From Apostichopus japonicus (lineage: Eukaryota; Echinodermata; Holothuroidea; Aspidochirotida; Stichopodidae): a DNA stretch of 64,000 bases. Under the pieces are notes generated by a model. The model did no database searches, had not been told where the DNA came from, and saw nothing but the letters and a program-made list of their open reading frames with translations. Shown here piece after piece: positions 24,412-37,787 of this stretch (its first letter is position 1; each line of letters starts with the position of its first letter). A program made the translations under genes and the position numbers. The stretch is from assembly GCF_037975245.1 (NCBI RefSeq), contig NC_092567.1, positions 14,710,876 through 14,774,875 on the forward strand, read 5' to 3'.

Positions 24412-26193
24412 AAGCAGTCTTTTTGTGCTTCACAATCCTTAGAACTGATGTGGAAAGTGGAAAACACTGAATTCCCTGCATACGTATCATAAAATGTGGC
24501 AACATAACTGAATACCAACATCTCCCCATCCCCCCCCCCCACCCCTCCCAATCTTACTCGACAAAGTAACAATGTTGCCTCGTTTGATATAACTAGTGAA
24601 ATACCAAACCTAGTACTCAGTTTTTCTCAAATAAAGATTGCAACCCATAAAGCCATGAGACTTTCCTTGATTTTTCACCCAAAATATAATCTGATGGACT
24701 GGAATTGGCATCACCACATTCCCAGACATTTTTACAAATTCAGTACTCACACCATGCAAACTAGAAAATTTCAAAACTTATCCACTTATCTACTGTACAA
24801 TATTTGAAATGAAGATGGCCTCTTATCTCAGCAATATCAGCACCAGTGTGATACCAGTGTTAGTGTGTCACACAGCCTCAAAGAAAAAACACCAAAAACC
24901 CCAACCAACTCGAAAACTGATATAAAGTCATTCACAATTTATCACAGGAATGCGCTAAATGGATGCAAAATGGCAGCTCTATTAAAGGCCATAATGTGAT
25001 AATTACTACATTTGCAAAGCTCATAACATACCAATCACAATCAATACTGTTACTCACGATTATATTGATTGAATATAATTGTTGGAAAATGTGCAAATAA
25101 ATACTATTGTATATTTTTCAAAATAAAATGCCAATGAATTAAAAAAAAAATCCATGTAATCAAAACATAGTCTTATTTTGACAGATTTTACAAAGGGTCA
25201 TGTTTTTTTTTTATAGTTTTTTTAATAATTTTTATTATTGAAAGCCAGAACATTAAATCCTTCCCATATTGACATTGTAATATGCTGTTAACTTTTACAG
25301 GGTTACACCATGTAAATATAAAGAGATTTCCTATTGTTGGGATGAAGGTTAAGTCCCATTCTTGTCCAGATTTAACCCTCCCCCCTCATCCCCCCACCAA
25401 GGAGATACATCATGACGTTTAAACCGGCGACCTTGTGGCTAAAAACAGCCTTGGGCAATTGATCATTGCTTTTAACGAGTTATATTAACCCATTCTCTTA
25501 GGAGACTTTATTGCGGAGTACTTACGTAAATTTATGCAAATCAATGCAAATGCCTTCCCGTAAACCTCTAAGACCAACTATAACTTGTGACTGACCCTCC
25601 CCCCCCCCCCTCCCCCAAGTGGCAGACCAACTTGGCCATAAAGATAACTGATTATTTCTGCGGTTTTTATTTTCAAAGTGACGACAGGAGAGTTCTGTGA
25701 TATTTTGTCGCAGGGCAGAAGCCTCTACACAGCTGGTCTTGAACAGCCTCACCTCTGAACTATTTCAGTCTGGGCATTGCCCAGAATCCCGCCCGATACT
25801 CCAATACGGACAAATAAAGCCCCATCGTGGCTGTGCTTCACAATAACCTACAGCTCTACACGGTTCCTGGTGGCATTTTTTCGGGCGAGCTTTTTCTCTG
25901 TCAATAAATTGAGTAGGAGGTTCTACAGTGTTTTTTATTGGTGAGCTCCTGCTGGGCAGTAATTTATCTGATATGTAAGCAGCCAAGTTCATTAGCAGAT
26001 ATTTCCACACCCCTCCAAGAAAAAACTTTGGAATGCCCGGAATAAAAAATACCCTGACAATAGCTAGCGCAAGGCAAAGGAAAGTAGGTTGACCCAAACT
26101 TTATTCAGAGTTAGCCACTGAAGTCTCAGCAAGAGAAAGATGTATTTTTTGGAGACAAAGTTTGAGCCTTTTTTTTTCTTCCTTATTTTCTTC
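24412..26193. other. Mostly non-coding
   Basis: Contains C-rich runs at 24528-24545 and 25597-25613 and a palindrome CTGGGCA-T-TGCCCAG at 25770-25784. A non-repetitive 110-codon minus-strand frame at 25765-26097 is unrecognised and is not called as a gene. Confidence 0.5.
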
Positions 26194-26197
26194 TTAA

Positions 26198-26566
26198 AGG
26201 GTGTGAAGACTCGCGCAAAAAGAAACGTCTAATGCCTGTAATCTGACCTAGTTTCGAATGAGGTGTAACAGAAGTGTTAGACACCACCATCGAACCCAGA
26301 AAATACATACACACACAGCTTGCTACCATCGGTAATAAGACACTAGTGTACAGTCAGTACATACAGCTGCGGTCAATACACACAACACAGTGTACAAACA
26401 ATACAGCGATGGACATCTCAGGTCCAACTAAAGATAACAAGGTATCACGTTTCATTACTGTACTGTCTGCATCTTGTAGCGACACAAACAAAACGTCACT
26501 TGCAAGCAACGGAAAGTGAACTTTTTCAGATGGCCGCACACGGTTTGGGGCGAGTCTTCAATGCCT
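26198..26566 (+). mobile_element. Family A MITE-like element, copy 1
   Basis: ~369 bp with imperfect terminal inverted repeats. The left end is AGGGTGTGAAGACTCGCGCA. The right end, reverse-complemented, is AGGCATTGAAGACTCGCCCC. The left flank is TTAA (26194-26197); the right flank is TTAT, a one-base variant. No transposase. The TTAA flanks recall piggyBac-type non-autonomous elements, but TTAA could also be part of a longer palindromic terminus. Confidence 0.85.
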
Positions 26567-27955
26567 TTATTGCAGCTGACCTTAAAGAGCTAGAAAGAAA
26601 CGAATATGAATGGAGGACTGCTTTATCTTTTTGATTTTCTATTGTCATCTTTGATATAGAATCCCATGGATTCATTTTTCTATAAGCAGTATTTAAAATT
26701 CATCACATGCAACCGTACTGCCTACCCTCCTTCTTGCCATCCCCTTGCCTTTCTCATCCTCCCCCTTTTCCCCCTCTTCCCCACTTCCCCCCCCCCCCAC
26801 CCTCCCATCTCCTTCCTTATCACACCACCTCTCTTTGCTCTAAATTGTTGTCACCTTAAACCAGAATAATCACAATTTTATACAACTGCATCTTGACCTG
26901 AATTTGTCACAAGCTGTTGCTAGTTCTGCTTTGCAGGATGGTTTAAATTTACATTTGAGGGAAGACAAGTATTATAGCCGATGAAAAAAAATAATCTGTT
27001 ACACTTAAAGTTTCACCAAAATCATTACAGAAAAAGAAGTAATTAGGCAAATCAAGTGGGGAGTGGGAGGATGTGGAGTGGGTGAGGCGGGTGAGGGACG
27101 TTGAGGCTTATCCATGTCGTCATTATGGGATATCTATGATCCAATGCCAAAAGAATTTCCTATCGACAATGTATAAACGTCCGATAATAGTGTCGATATT
27201 ATCGATGCTTTAAATAGCTCGAAACCACAAGCCCTGGTATATTAATAGCAAACAGCAGCTCTTCTGATACATATTCACACCTAACTAGTTTTATTACCAT
27301 CCAAATCTAACATAAAGGTTGTGTCAAGGTTCCTACTCTTCAACTACCGACCAAGTTCTAGTTTCTCCTCTTTCAATTCCTAGTTTTACTGCCATGATTT
27401 CAATATTTCTAACTTACTTGCATACAAAATATAGCTAAGAGCGCCGCTAAACATTGCCACGTCTCCCAACCTAGTACGTGACAAAATGGGTGTCAATTAG
27501 GGGTAATTAAATGTTTCTATTATGGAGATAGTAACAACGAAACGAGCAGTCAATGTGCAAGCAAAAGTATGCATAAATGTATATAAACGAAAAATATTAG
27601 AATAGCTACGTACACAGTCATAATAGGTAGCACAAATATTAGCAGCATTTAATATCGGGAATATTTAGAAAACTCCCACCCCCCCTCATGAACAAAAGAG
27701 CATTTTAATTAAAATAGATTTATGATAAGGAAACTCCACCAAATCTGTCTGACGTAGAACATGATTACATATCCTGTAGATTTTCATAAATGTGAGAGAC
27801 AAGGCAGATAGGTACTACACAGTAGTATTAAAAGAGGAACTAAAGGGGGGGGGGGGGAGTAAGCTACAGGAACAGTACACTTTTATGGGTATTGCTTGAC
27901 AAAATTTATTAAATGTTTGTGAGGGTTGTGAGACCAGGGAAAGGTTGGCTATTGA
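26567..27955. other. Non-coding, nothing recognised
   Basis: C-rich pyrimidine tract at 26740-26830, G12 run at 27846-27857, otherwise unique AT-rich sequence. Confidence 0.6.
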
Positions 27956-28167
27956 GAGGAGGAGGAGGAGGAGGAGGAGGAGGAGGAGGAGGAGGAGGAG
28001 GAGGAGGAGGAGGAGGAGGAGGAGGAGGAGGAGGAGGAGGAGGAGGAGGAGGAGGAGGAGGAGGAGGAGGAGGAGGAGGAGGAGGAGGAGGAGGAGGAGG
28101 AGGAGGAGGAGGAGGAGGAGGAGGAGGAGGAGGAGGAGGAGGAGGAGGAGGAGGAGGAGGAGGAGGA
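27956..28167 (+). repeat. Pure (GGA)n microsatellite, ~70 units
   Basis: About 210 bp of uninterrupted GGA. Homopurine/homopyrimidine with mirror symmetry, so able to form triplex (H-DNA) or G-rich structures. The poly-Gly, poly-Arg and poly-Ser frames here are translations of the tract. Confidence 0.98.
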
Positions 28168-28869
28168 ATGGAAAGGGAAATAGGGACAGATGGGAGGGAA
28201 AGGAGAGGATAGAAATGAGAAAGTGGAAAGAGGGCGAGGAAATATGCCAGTTAAACTACAAATTGCCACAAAAAAAAATATGCAGTTTTCTCCCTCTTTT
28301 TTTTATTTTTTTGCAGATATTAATTCTTTCTCACACGTCACATTGTATTATTATTTTATCTGAGCCTTCATTGCTAACATAAAATGTTGCTTTTTCATTT
28401 TCAGGCTTTGAAAAAATTCCAAAAGATCTTTTTCAAGATTGAACTGATTGTAGGGATAGCCATTGTAGAATAAGCGTCATCTTACAACAGATGACCGGCC
28501 ACCTCCTCATCGGTCATTGTCATCCAGTCCGCTAGAGGGCTCTATACCCCAGCTAAACCTTTATCACCCCAATAACATCTGTTATTCTTGAATGGTCCCT
28601 CCAACAAAATAGACATGAAAAGTCAACTTGAAAGTGGTTTAATGTCTTATTTCAAAACAGTCAGCCCCTAGCTATTTAACCAAAAAAAAAAAAAAATTTC
28701 CCTGACAACAAATCTTTCCTTAGCTCCCTCCCTTCTTACAATTCAAAATGCCTCGTCCGATCATTTTTAGGATCAAGTTTTTTTCCACCAACAAACGAGA
28801 TAAATACGATAATAATTATTGTCTGACCCCCTGCCACACACACGCAGAGGCTTCTTGCCTGCTGTACTA

Positions 28870-29095
28870 CCCGAGTCCCCTCGGCGATACCTGAACTACA
28901 TTCTCGATTCTTTCTAGTCGCTCTCAGAATTCACCTGTGACGCCGCTCCGGACGTCGAACCGTGAGGAACTCACACGACCTCCGATATAGAAAGCGGTCA
29001 GACAGGGTGCCGCTTTATGAGCCAGAAGGCTGATATGTATCCGAGCGTACTACTGCGCCGGGTTCTGAATGACAGAATGTCACGGAGAGACGAAT
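28870..29095. promoter_or_regulatory. CpG island-like pocket with a small ATG ORF
   Basis: About 21 CpG in 230 bp with ~50% GC, the densest CpG cluster in the window. A 52-codon plus-strand ORF (29017-29175) starts in it with MSQKADMYPSVLLRRVLNDR, hydrophilic and basic, not recognised. A minus-strand GTAAGTTTGG donor-like sequence lies near 29130-29140. It could be a promoter with a first exon or a methylation-free enhancer. Confidence 0.35.
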
Positions 29096-29179
29096 TGAAA
29101 AAGGAGAGGCAGACAGAAATGTCCCCCAAACTTACCCAAACACTGATAACGGCTTACGATAAGGGCTCCCTCTAAGGGG

Positions 29180-30770
29180 TGTTGTTGACCTAAGATAAGG
29201 GGGGGATATATTTGACCCTATGAGGGAAACCATTCTATACTTACATTGCTGAGAGATCAAAAATCAAACAAGGTTAACCATAGTAAACAAGAGGTCACAA
29301 GGCAATGAAGTGGATGATGACCACAGAGGATACTTTTACATTTATCAAGAGATGAATGATTAGCAGGAAAAAAAAACAATGATTGATATCATATTTCAAA
29401 AGTAACATTGACATGAAAAACTGCAAAAATTTACAAGAGTCTGCTGCTAGGCTTCTGTTATTAACTCCAGTATTGGCATATATAGATCTGTATATAACAC
29501 AATAGCTTTAATATTAAGAGGAGCTATTCACAACACTAACTTAGTTATACAAAGGTGAGACAGAGAATGGGGAACATAAAGGTTGTATTTCCCAACAGGA
29601 ATCCTAAAACATTCCTACAAAACAATCAATTATTTCACATCATAAACTGAAGTTCAAACCACAGCTCTTCTATATCATTATATTTCGATCAATAGAGGAA
29701 ACATGTGCATCTTCTAACACGTTAATTTTAATAGCAGACTGGGGGGGAAAAAGCTAGCACTTATTGCATATTGTTTAATAGCCACTACAAATCAAGTTTC
29801 AATTTATCACACTGGCATCATTCATCATGTTTTTTATGTGATTCCCAGGGATTATTGCATCCATCTATTTTTAGCCTAGAGGGAGGATTGGACCCAAGGG
29901 AGGAGCATATAACAGGATACCACCGTACACTAGAGAAGGATTACTACTGGAAGATCATAAAACAAACTTCAAGGAGGTAATTCTGGGTTCATTTCACTTC
30001 AAAGAATTAATCAGTAGTTGGAGGATACACTGTACTGTTCATTTTAAATGTGACATAAGTTTCTGAAATATTTTTGTCCCCAATGGTTTGCAATTAGAAG
30101 ATTGGGAGGGGATAGGAATGGGATACAAATGGGGTAGGGAGGGTGGAGGTAGGAGACAGGGGCCTTTTGGTTTGAGATAGTAAATGATGTTTGGAGAGAT
30201 TGAAGATGATGATAACCCAGATAAAAGTAGTGAGACAATTTTAAGTAGAATGTAGAGGAAAGTCCAATGAGCAACATAGGAAACATTTGATTGTCTCTTG
30301 CTGAATCAAATCTCAGGAGGATCGAAAACATTAAGGCCTATTTAATAGCTGGTTAACATTTGTTAACCTAACTCTAATCATCACTGAATAATGAACAGGT
30401 GAAAACAGGATATATAGTTAAATTGGTAATGTTAAAATCAAACCAGATTCCAGTTGGTCTAGATGTTGTGTAACTGCTATACGCATCTGACTAAGGTCGA
30501 ATTATTGTTCTTAAAATAGCACATTTTTTACTGGATTTTCCTCAAACATTCCATGTCCCTAACAGAGTGTCAAAAGAGACAGAGTGACATGTAAATTGGA
30601 AGATATAATTTGGTTAGAATTATAAGGCCATTGAAAGATAGTTTATAGAGTTCGTCATCAGTGACCCATATCACTACCACCCAAGGCAAGAGGAGCCCGC
30701 AAGGTGGGAAGACAGAGATTTGACCTAAATGAGATGGAAAAATGGTAACTCCTTGTTGCTACTGCCTGTC
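29180..30770. other. Non-coding, nothing recognised
   Basis: AT-rich sequence with scattered G runs. No frame with recognisable content. Confidence 0.6.
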
Positions 30771-30774
30771 AAGT

Positions 30775-31513
30775 AGTGACAGGGGGTCACTATGACAGGG
30801 GTCACTATGACTGGGACACTGTAACATTATTCACAAGGACAGAGAGGGCTATGACAAGGTCACCATGACAGCATGCACTATGAATATACTGTATGGCTAT
30901 GAGAGAGGGTCAATATGACAGGGACAGCTTGGACATGGGTCACTATGGCAGTGTTCACCTGGACAGAGAGGGCTATGACAGGGTCACCATGACAGCATTC
31001 ACTATGAATATATGGCTATGACAGAGGGTCACTATGACAGGGATGGCTTAGACGTGGGTCACTATGGCAGTGTTCACTAAGATAGAGAGGGCTATGACAG
31101 GGTCACCATGATAGCATCCACTATGAATATATGGCTATGACAGAGGGTCAATATGACAGGGATGGCTTAGACATGGGTCACTATGGCAGTGTTCACCTGG
31201 ACAGAGAGGGCTATGACAGGGTCACCATGACAGCATTCACTATGAATATATGGCTATGACAGAGGGTCACTATGACAGGGATGGCTAGGACAGAGAGGGC
31301 TATGACACTATGACAGCATTCACTAGGACAGGGGCCACTGTGGCATTGTTTACTAAACCAGGAATGGCTACCACAGAGGGTCACTATGACAGGGATGATT
31401 TTGACAATGGTCACTGTGACAATTTGACAGGGATCGCTATGGAAAGGGGGTCACTATGACAGGGACACCTTAGACATGGCTCACTATGACAGGTTTCACT
31501 ATGACAGGGTATG
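30775..31513. repeat. Higher-order tandem array, ~119-124-bp unit
   Basis: AGAGAGGGCTATGAC recurs at 30841, 30965, 31084 and 31203. Between them lie ACCATGACAGCATTCACTAT, ATATATGGCTATGACAGAGG and GGGTCACTATGGCAGTGTTCAC. The unit is itself built of ~18-24-bp repeats of GGTCACTATGACAGGG, which continue irregularly to 31513. Confidence 0.95.
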
Positions 31514-33307
31514 CATAGGGTACGTGGAAACTGTACACCTTCATGGTAATCACTCTATGATACATATCATATACACACAATTTCTGTATAGCTGGATGTG
31601 GACATGTGGTCAGTAATAGCCCCACATGATCTCCATTGTAACAATTGCAAAAACGATCACAATTTCAACATTATTTCCAGTCATCATATCTGCTTATATG
31701 AAACAATTCAATGTCTCAGTGAGAAAAAAAAGAGGGAGAAAAAATGCTTGCTGAAGTTGGATCATGAGTTGCCATTATTTGACTGTATATACAGCTAACA
31801 TTTCTTGGGGTCTATACACTATTGACGTTTAATGTTGTGGTTGCCTTCTCCTTCCCGAGGAATGAGGCAATCCAATCGCTCATTAAACAGGATGTATCGA
31901 TATGGATATTAAATGACAATTAAAGCCAGTTAGATGTTATCAGCTAGGACGGGAAGTGTCCGAACCCAGGAACAGAAACATTTATAACCCCTGGGTTTGT
32001 AGAATTCTTTTTGGACTAGATACTAGCAAATCTTACCCCCCCCCTCCCCCTCCAACCCTCTTTTGTTTTAGTCCCTGAGGAAAGCCAATCAAAATATGAC
32101 CACATGATCTCCAGAGTATTATCCAGTGGGTAACACAATCCTCCCCACAATAACTTTCCCTTCATGGTCGGTCAGTCCAGACTTTAATAAGACATACTAA
32201 TTGTAGTCTACAGGGCGGTGGTGTGTAAGGGCACCGGTTGAATGAAACTGCCAAACTGTGGCAAAGCTGGTATAGTGAATGACCGATTTTCTTTCAAAGA
32301 TCGTGGAACCAGATTTGATATCTGAATTATGAGACTGACCCCTGCTCCCCTTGTGGTCTTTCCTTCCTCTGTTCTTTGGTCACAGAGCATTCCAGATTTT
32401 GTTGTCATGGTTGACAAAAGGTTTCCAGATATGCCCCCTCGATTTGGTCCATAAATCACCACTGGGGTTTTTTTTAAAGTAAATTATCGGTCTTAAACTT
32501 CACCCACAAAACAGTTTACACAATTACTCCAATTCCTTGGATGGTTTAAGGTGAAAGCCATGGAGGTCGACAAAAATTAGGTCTATATTTGCCATCGGGA
32601 CAAGACTGACCACTGGTTGCTTGCCTGCAGTGTTAGAAAAGTAACCCGAAAAAACTTCTTTTTCTTATCATCTTATAACCTTGAAAATATGGACAATTCG
32701 GTGAAAATGATTTCATCTCTTATAACTGACAAAAACTAATTTATGGAACAACAAGACCCTAAAGGATACAGAGCTTGTACATGGGGGGGGGGGGGGGAGC
32801 TGGACACAGAAAACTTGTTCAATAAATGAACCCAAAGTCAAGTTATAAATCAAGATTTTATCAATTTCATCCATACCTTGTTTTTCAGCTTTTTCAAGAT
32901 AAATGTTGATGCCTAGTTGGGGAGGACACATAGGAACCTGTCAACTATGGTCAAATTGCTCAGACTTGCTCAGAAATGGGCAGAATAAAGCTTAATTTCG
33001 AGGGGGTTTGTCAAGTGGTCGGAGACAGGATAACCTTTGCCTTTCTGACAACCAAAACTATCCTTGGGGTTCTCCATGGGACAATCTCTGTATTTATAGA
33101 GAAAACATGACAGTGAGACCTTTCATTTATAATCTTGTTGGACAACCGACTTTTCTCTTCCAACATGTAAAAGAAAATCCCTGTTTGTCGGTCACGGAAT
33201 GGACTCACTATCTGAAAGCTAGCTCTGTTGGGGATGTCCGAAAAAATTAAATAAAAGTTGACGGCCGATAATAAGGAGAGGAGACAGAATTACATCTACC
33301 AGAGAGA
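31514..33307. other. Non-coding, nothing recognised
   Basis: Unique sequence with a C-rich tract at 32036-32055 and a G-run at ~32780-32797. Reading frames of 84 and 80 codons are unrecognised. Confidence 0.55.
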
Positions 33308-33376
33308 GGGATTAGCCAGGAAAGAGGGGTAACCCACGGAAAAGGGGTTACCCAGGGAAAGGGGTTACCTAGGGGG
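33308..33376. repeat. Short minisatellite, ~20-bp unit
   Basis: About three to four degenerate copies of AAAGGGGTTACCCAGGG. Confidence 0.75.
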
Positions 33377-33595
33377 ATGGTATAGTAACTGACAAACATT
33401 GTGCGTGTTAACACTGTTAACACTGAAGCTCAACCGATCACACATGTGGAACTCATGGTCTCCATATTTACAAAGCTTGATTATTCTCAAGATATGAATA
33501 CGAACATTTCTAGTTTGCTTTTTTAAAGCTCTTTTATCCCATCGGGTCATCCTAACACCAATCACACAGCCTATGTCAATTTTCCCAATACAGTA

Positions 33596-33668
33596 TTGCA
33601 TGTTAAATGTAAAGCTCATTTAGAGTATTGCATGTTAAATTATGTAAAGCTCATTTATAGTACTGCAT
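33596..33668. repeat. Two-copy direct repeat, ~40-45 bp
   Basis: GTAAAGCTCATTTA(G/T)AGTA(T/C)TGCAT occurs twice, separated by GTTAAATTAT. Confidence 0.7.
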
Positions 33669-36016
33669 CAATATTTCTCGTGCTAAACATTGCTAGAAAT
33701 TTCCAAAGATATAGCTATACTTGGTAGAGGTTCTACATAACCCATTCAAACTTTCAAATCCAGACATTTTAAACTGGTGATAATTTGTTGACTTTAATGT
33801 CTAATCGGTGCCGTCATCAAGGGCAGGGAAAGAACAAAATTATAGCATGATCATAGCTGACCATTGCTGCTCTTTACTAGCAGATTTGAGAGTAACACAT
33901 GAATGCTACATAGAGTTTACTACTCAAACATCATGTACAGTCTTCCACAAAAGATGGAAGTAAAGTCTTTAAAATACATTTTGGGGACGGGGGGGGGGGG
34001 CATATCTCCCATATGCCTCCCTCGGAGATACCACTGGGCAGAAAGGAGGAGAGGAGATAACAGAATAAGAGGTGGAAGAATTTACAAGATAAAAACAATA
34101 TACACAACATTATCACAGTGCTGACATATATAGAGGTACACCATGCTTGCTTGATAGAGTATTGTAAACAGGTACGACTCTTTACTGTGAAGATGTGTCA
34201 CTAGTGCACATTGTATAGTAATGGTTATGGTTACACGAGCGTAGCACTGTGGGTGTGTAGTCAAGAGGAAACAGACCTCCTAGCTGGGTTCACACCACAG
34301 CACAGGGAAGGGGTTTAATAAATTCCTCTAGATAGCTTTTACCTCTTGTTCAAAGGTTTGTCTATGGGCTCCATGCACCCCACCATAGACCATAGACGAA
34401 GCGTACAGCGCCGTCTCCGCAGATGTAATTCGATCATTTTAAAACAATTCCTCATCTTTTTATCAATCATTACAAGTCTAACCAGGACAGAGTGTCAACT
34501 TGATGGAACCTCAAAGACCTGGTAGCTACAAACTGCAAGATTCGTTCTGCATATAGATAGACAGTTAATCAGACAACACAAGGCCGCAGTACTGCAGGTG
34601 AGCCCCATACATGCACTTAATGCTAGTACATCTCAAATCATACACAAATGAATACACAAATCATACTGAATTATGTATAAACAGATCATATAGCATGCTA
34701 GTATGTTGTGGCAACGAGTAGTGGCATAAACAGTGCTTAGAGTTCTGGGCTAGATGACAGGGAGGGATAGCCGATGACATAGTGATTGTGCCTGTGAGGA
34801 AAAGTCCTCTGGGTTTTTATTATTCCAGTACTTTTTTGTTGTCCTGTTGATATGTATAGTGACCCTTAGTGATGTCATCAGGGGACGGGTAGAACCAGAG
34901 GGAGCACGAACCATCTATAATCACCTTTCCAGACTAGTCCATCCTTTGCTTAAATACCACTGGCTGACGTTCTCACTTATTTTCCTTCATGAATTATCGA
35001 TGATAGAAAAATGTCAAATGTTTTCTAGAAAGGTGTGTATATATATACAGAAATTGCATCAGTGTGTCATTTATAACAAAATAAAAGCTTTACTTTCTTG
35101 CTGAAAAAGAAAATAAAGAAATTAATCAAAAAACACTCGTACCTTTCGTCCCGTATTAGCAACTGAAAATCAAATACGGATGTTTTTAAATGATAATCAC
35201 ATCCTGCGATGCGAAACAGCTTTAACAGTTTGGTAATGAGTGCTGTTATTCAGCTTATATTTGATGCACAAATCAAGAAAGAAAGTGCAAGGTTAACTCC
35301 TGCGTTTGAGTGTCTATATTTAAGTTGTTGGGACCATTAAAGTACTCATAGCTTTATCATGCCGTATTAAAGTTTCATTAATTAATTTTTCAATTGATAT
35401 TTGTCATGTTATGTTACAAATTTCCAAACGAAACTTTTCACTCTGACATATTGACTCGATAACACCTACACTGTGCCGTTGTTGGGATAACAGAACACTG
35501 TGGGTGGTGTGTGTATAAATAGTCTTAACATAAATGACCATTTCCTCTTTGGTCATTCTAGTACATGCACATACTGATGAAACCGTTCGATTTCCATGGT
35601 AAGGAAGAATTTATCGTGCCACCCATATGCTAGGGCATACTTGAAAATGTTCATCACTTTAAACCAATTTCCATTGTCATGTTACAACTCTCATCTGGAT
35701 TAATATAATCCAGTTTCTCAAAAAATAATGAGTTCACCAATATATCTTCAGAAAACAATTCTTGTGCTATATATAAGCATGGGTGGTGGTGGCCATGGGG
35801 TAGCCAAGGGCATGCATTTTATGGTTTGTACCAACCAGCATGCCAACTTTTATAGTGTCACATGGGTCAGCAAGCGGTTGACTAGAAGGACAACAGGTAC
35901 ATATATCTCCTTGCAATAATTCATCAATCAAAACTCACTGACTTTACCATAAACTATGCAGAACAGATAATACCTGTGATAACTTATAAAATGGTAGTGA
36001 ATGGAAAGAGATCGGA
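33669..36016. other. Non-coding, nothing recognised
   Basis: AT-rich with a G-run near 33988-33999. No supported gene. Confidence 0.6.
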
Positions 36017-37323
36017 AACAACAGTAACACATACAGAGGAAAGCAGTTCCAACTATGTGGCATATATCATACACTAATATAATAGTGCAGTGTACAACAC
36101 TTGTACAGGGGAAAGCAGTTCTAACTATGTAGCATATCATACATTAAGATAGTAGTGTAGTGTAAGATACAACACTTATACAGGGGAAAGCTGTTCCAAC
36201 TATGTGGCATATATCATACACTAATATAATAGTGCAGTGTACAACACTTGTACAGGGGAAAGCAGTTCTAACTATGTAGCATATCATACATTAAGATAGT
36301 AGTGTAGTGTAAGATACAACACTTATACAGGGGAAAGCTGTTCTATGTGGCATGTGGCACTAATATAGTAGTGTAGTATACAACACTTATACAGGGGAAA
36401 GCAGTTCCACCTATGTGGCATATATCATACACTAATAAAATAGTGCAGTGTACAACACTTGTACAGGGGAAAGCAGTTCTAACTATGTAGCATATCATAC
36501 ATTAAGAGAGTAGTGTAGTGTAAGATACAACACTTATACAGGGGAAAGCAGTTCTAACTATGTGGCATATCATACACTAATATAGTAGTGTAGTATACAA
36601 CACTTATACAGGGGAAAGCTGTTCTAACTATGTGGCATGTGGCACTAATATAGTAGTGTAGTATACAACACTTGTATTGAGGAAAGCAGTTCCACCTATG
36701 TGGCATATCATATGCTGATAAAGTACTGTAGTGTTGTATACAACACTTATACAGAGGAAAGCAGTTCCAACTATGTGGCATATATCATACACTAATATAA
36801 TAGTGCAGTGTACAACACTTGTACAGGGGAAAGCAGTTCTAACTATGTAGCATATCATACATTAAGATAGTAGTGTAGTGTAAGATACAACACTTATACA
36901 GGGGAAAGCAGTTCTAACTATGTGGCATATCATACACTAATATAGTAGTGTAGTATACAACACTTATACAGGGGAAAGCTGTTCTAACTATGTGGCATGT
37001 GGCACTAATATAGTAGTGTAGTATACAACACTTGTATTGAGGAAAGCAGTTCCACCTATGTGGCATATCATATGCTGATAAAGTACTGTAGTGTTGTATA
37101 CAACACTTATACAGGGGAAAGCAGTTCCAATTATGTGGCATATATCATACACTAATATAGTAGTGTAGTATACAACACTTGTATTGAGGAAAGCAGTTCC
37201 ACCTATGTGGCATATCATATGCTGATAAAGTACTGTAGTGTTGTATACAACACTTATACAGGGGAAAGCAGTTCCAATTATGTGGCAATCATACACTAAT
37301 AAAGTAGTGGTATGCAACACTTT
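36017..37323. repeat. Large tandem array, ~62-bp monomer with 360-bp higher-order duplication
   Basis: About 21 monomers of ACACTT(A/G)TACAGGGGAAAGCA, then TATGTGGCATATCATACACT, then AATATAGTAGTGTAGT. Positions 36541-36720 and 36901-37080 are identical, and the match continues to about 37140 with two differences, so a 360-bp block was duplicated recently. Older monomers to the left are more diverged. Minus-strand frames of 70-110 codons (GTAFPCISVVYNTT-like) are by-products. Confidence 0.97.
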
Positions 37324-37701
37324 TGACTATTGCAGAGATACTATGTTGCAATGCAGTATGTAACAGCAGTATCATTGTACATTGTCCTTGGAATACTGCC
37401 TAAACTTAACATGATCATCATTAGTAATTACCACTAAATTTGCTTAAACCTTCAAATATTGTTCAAAGTACAACAATCCTTTTACTATTCATATACACAG
37501 AGATGATTTGTCTTCTTTCACACTCAAGTGTCTGAAAAATGAATTTGAAAATGTCAGAATCATACAGCTGGGGAAGGTACTGTACAACATTTGAACAGCT
37601 ATATGTAGCAATTCAAATCTGTGTGAAGTTTGATTTTCAAATCATCACAGTTGAAACATGCTGTGCTGTGAACTGTTAGTCCCAGTAGTAGTAGCAAGAA
37701 A

Positions 37702-37787
37702 TGGGGGGGTTGGGGAGAATGGAGGGGGAAGGAGAAGGGAGGGGAGGGGAAGGGTGGGGGAGGGGAAGGGTGGGGGAGGGGAAGGGT
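37702..37787 (+). repeat. G-rich tract, potential G-quadruplex
   Basis: Many runs of four to seven G separated by one to four bases, including three copies of GGGGAAGGGTGGGGGAG-like sequence. Meets the G-quadruplex pattern on the plus strand. Confidence 0.8.

Noticed and set aside
25765-26097. 110-codon minus-strand ORF, non-repetitive
   Set aside because: No recognised motif, start by a non-ATG codon, no splice-site support; kept only as a note.
27913-28382. Poly-Gly, poly-Arg and poly-Ser ORFs
   Set aside because: Pure (GGA)n translated in different frames and strands.
36554-37320. Repeated Cys-rich peptides on the minus strand
   Set aside because: By-products of the ~62-bp array; identical 75-codon frames 360 bp apart reflect the block duplication.
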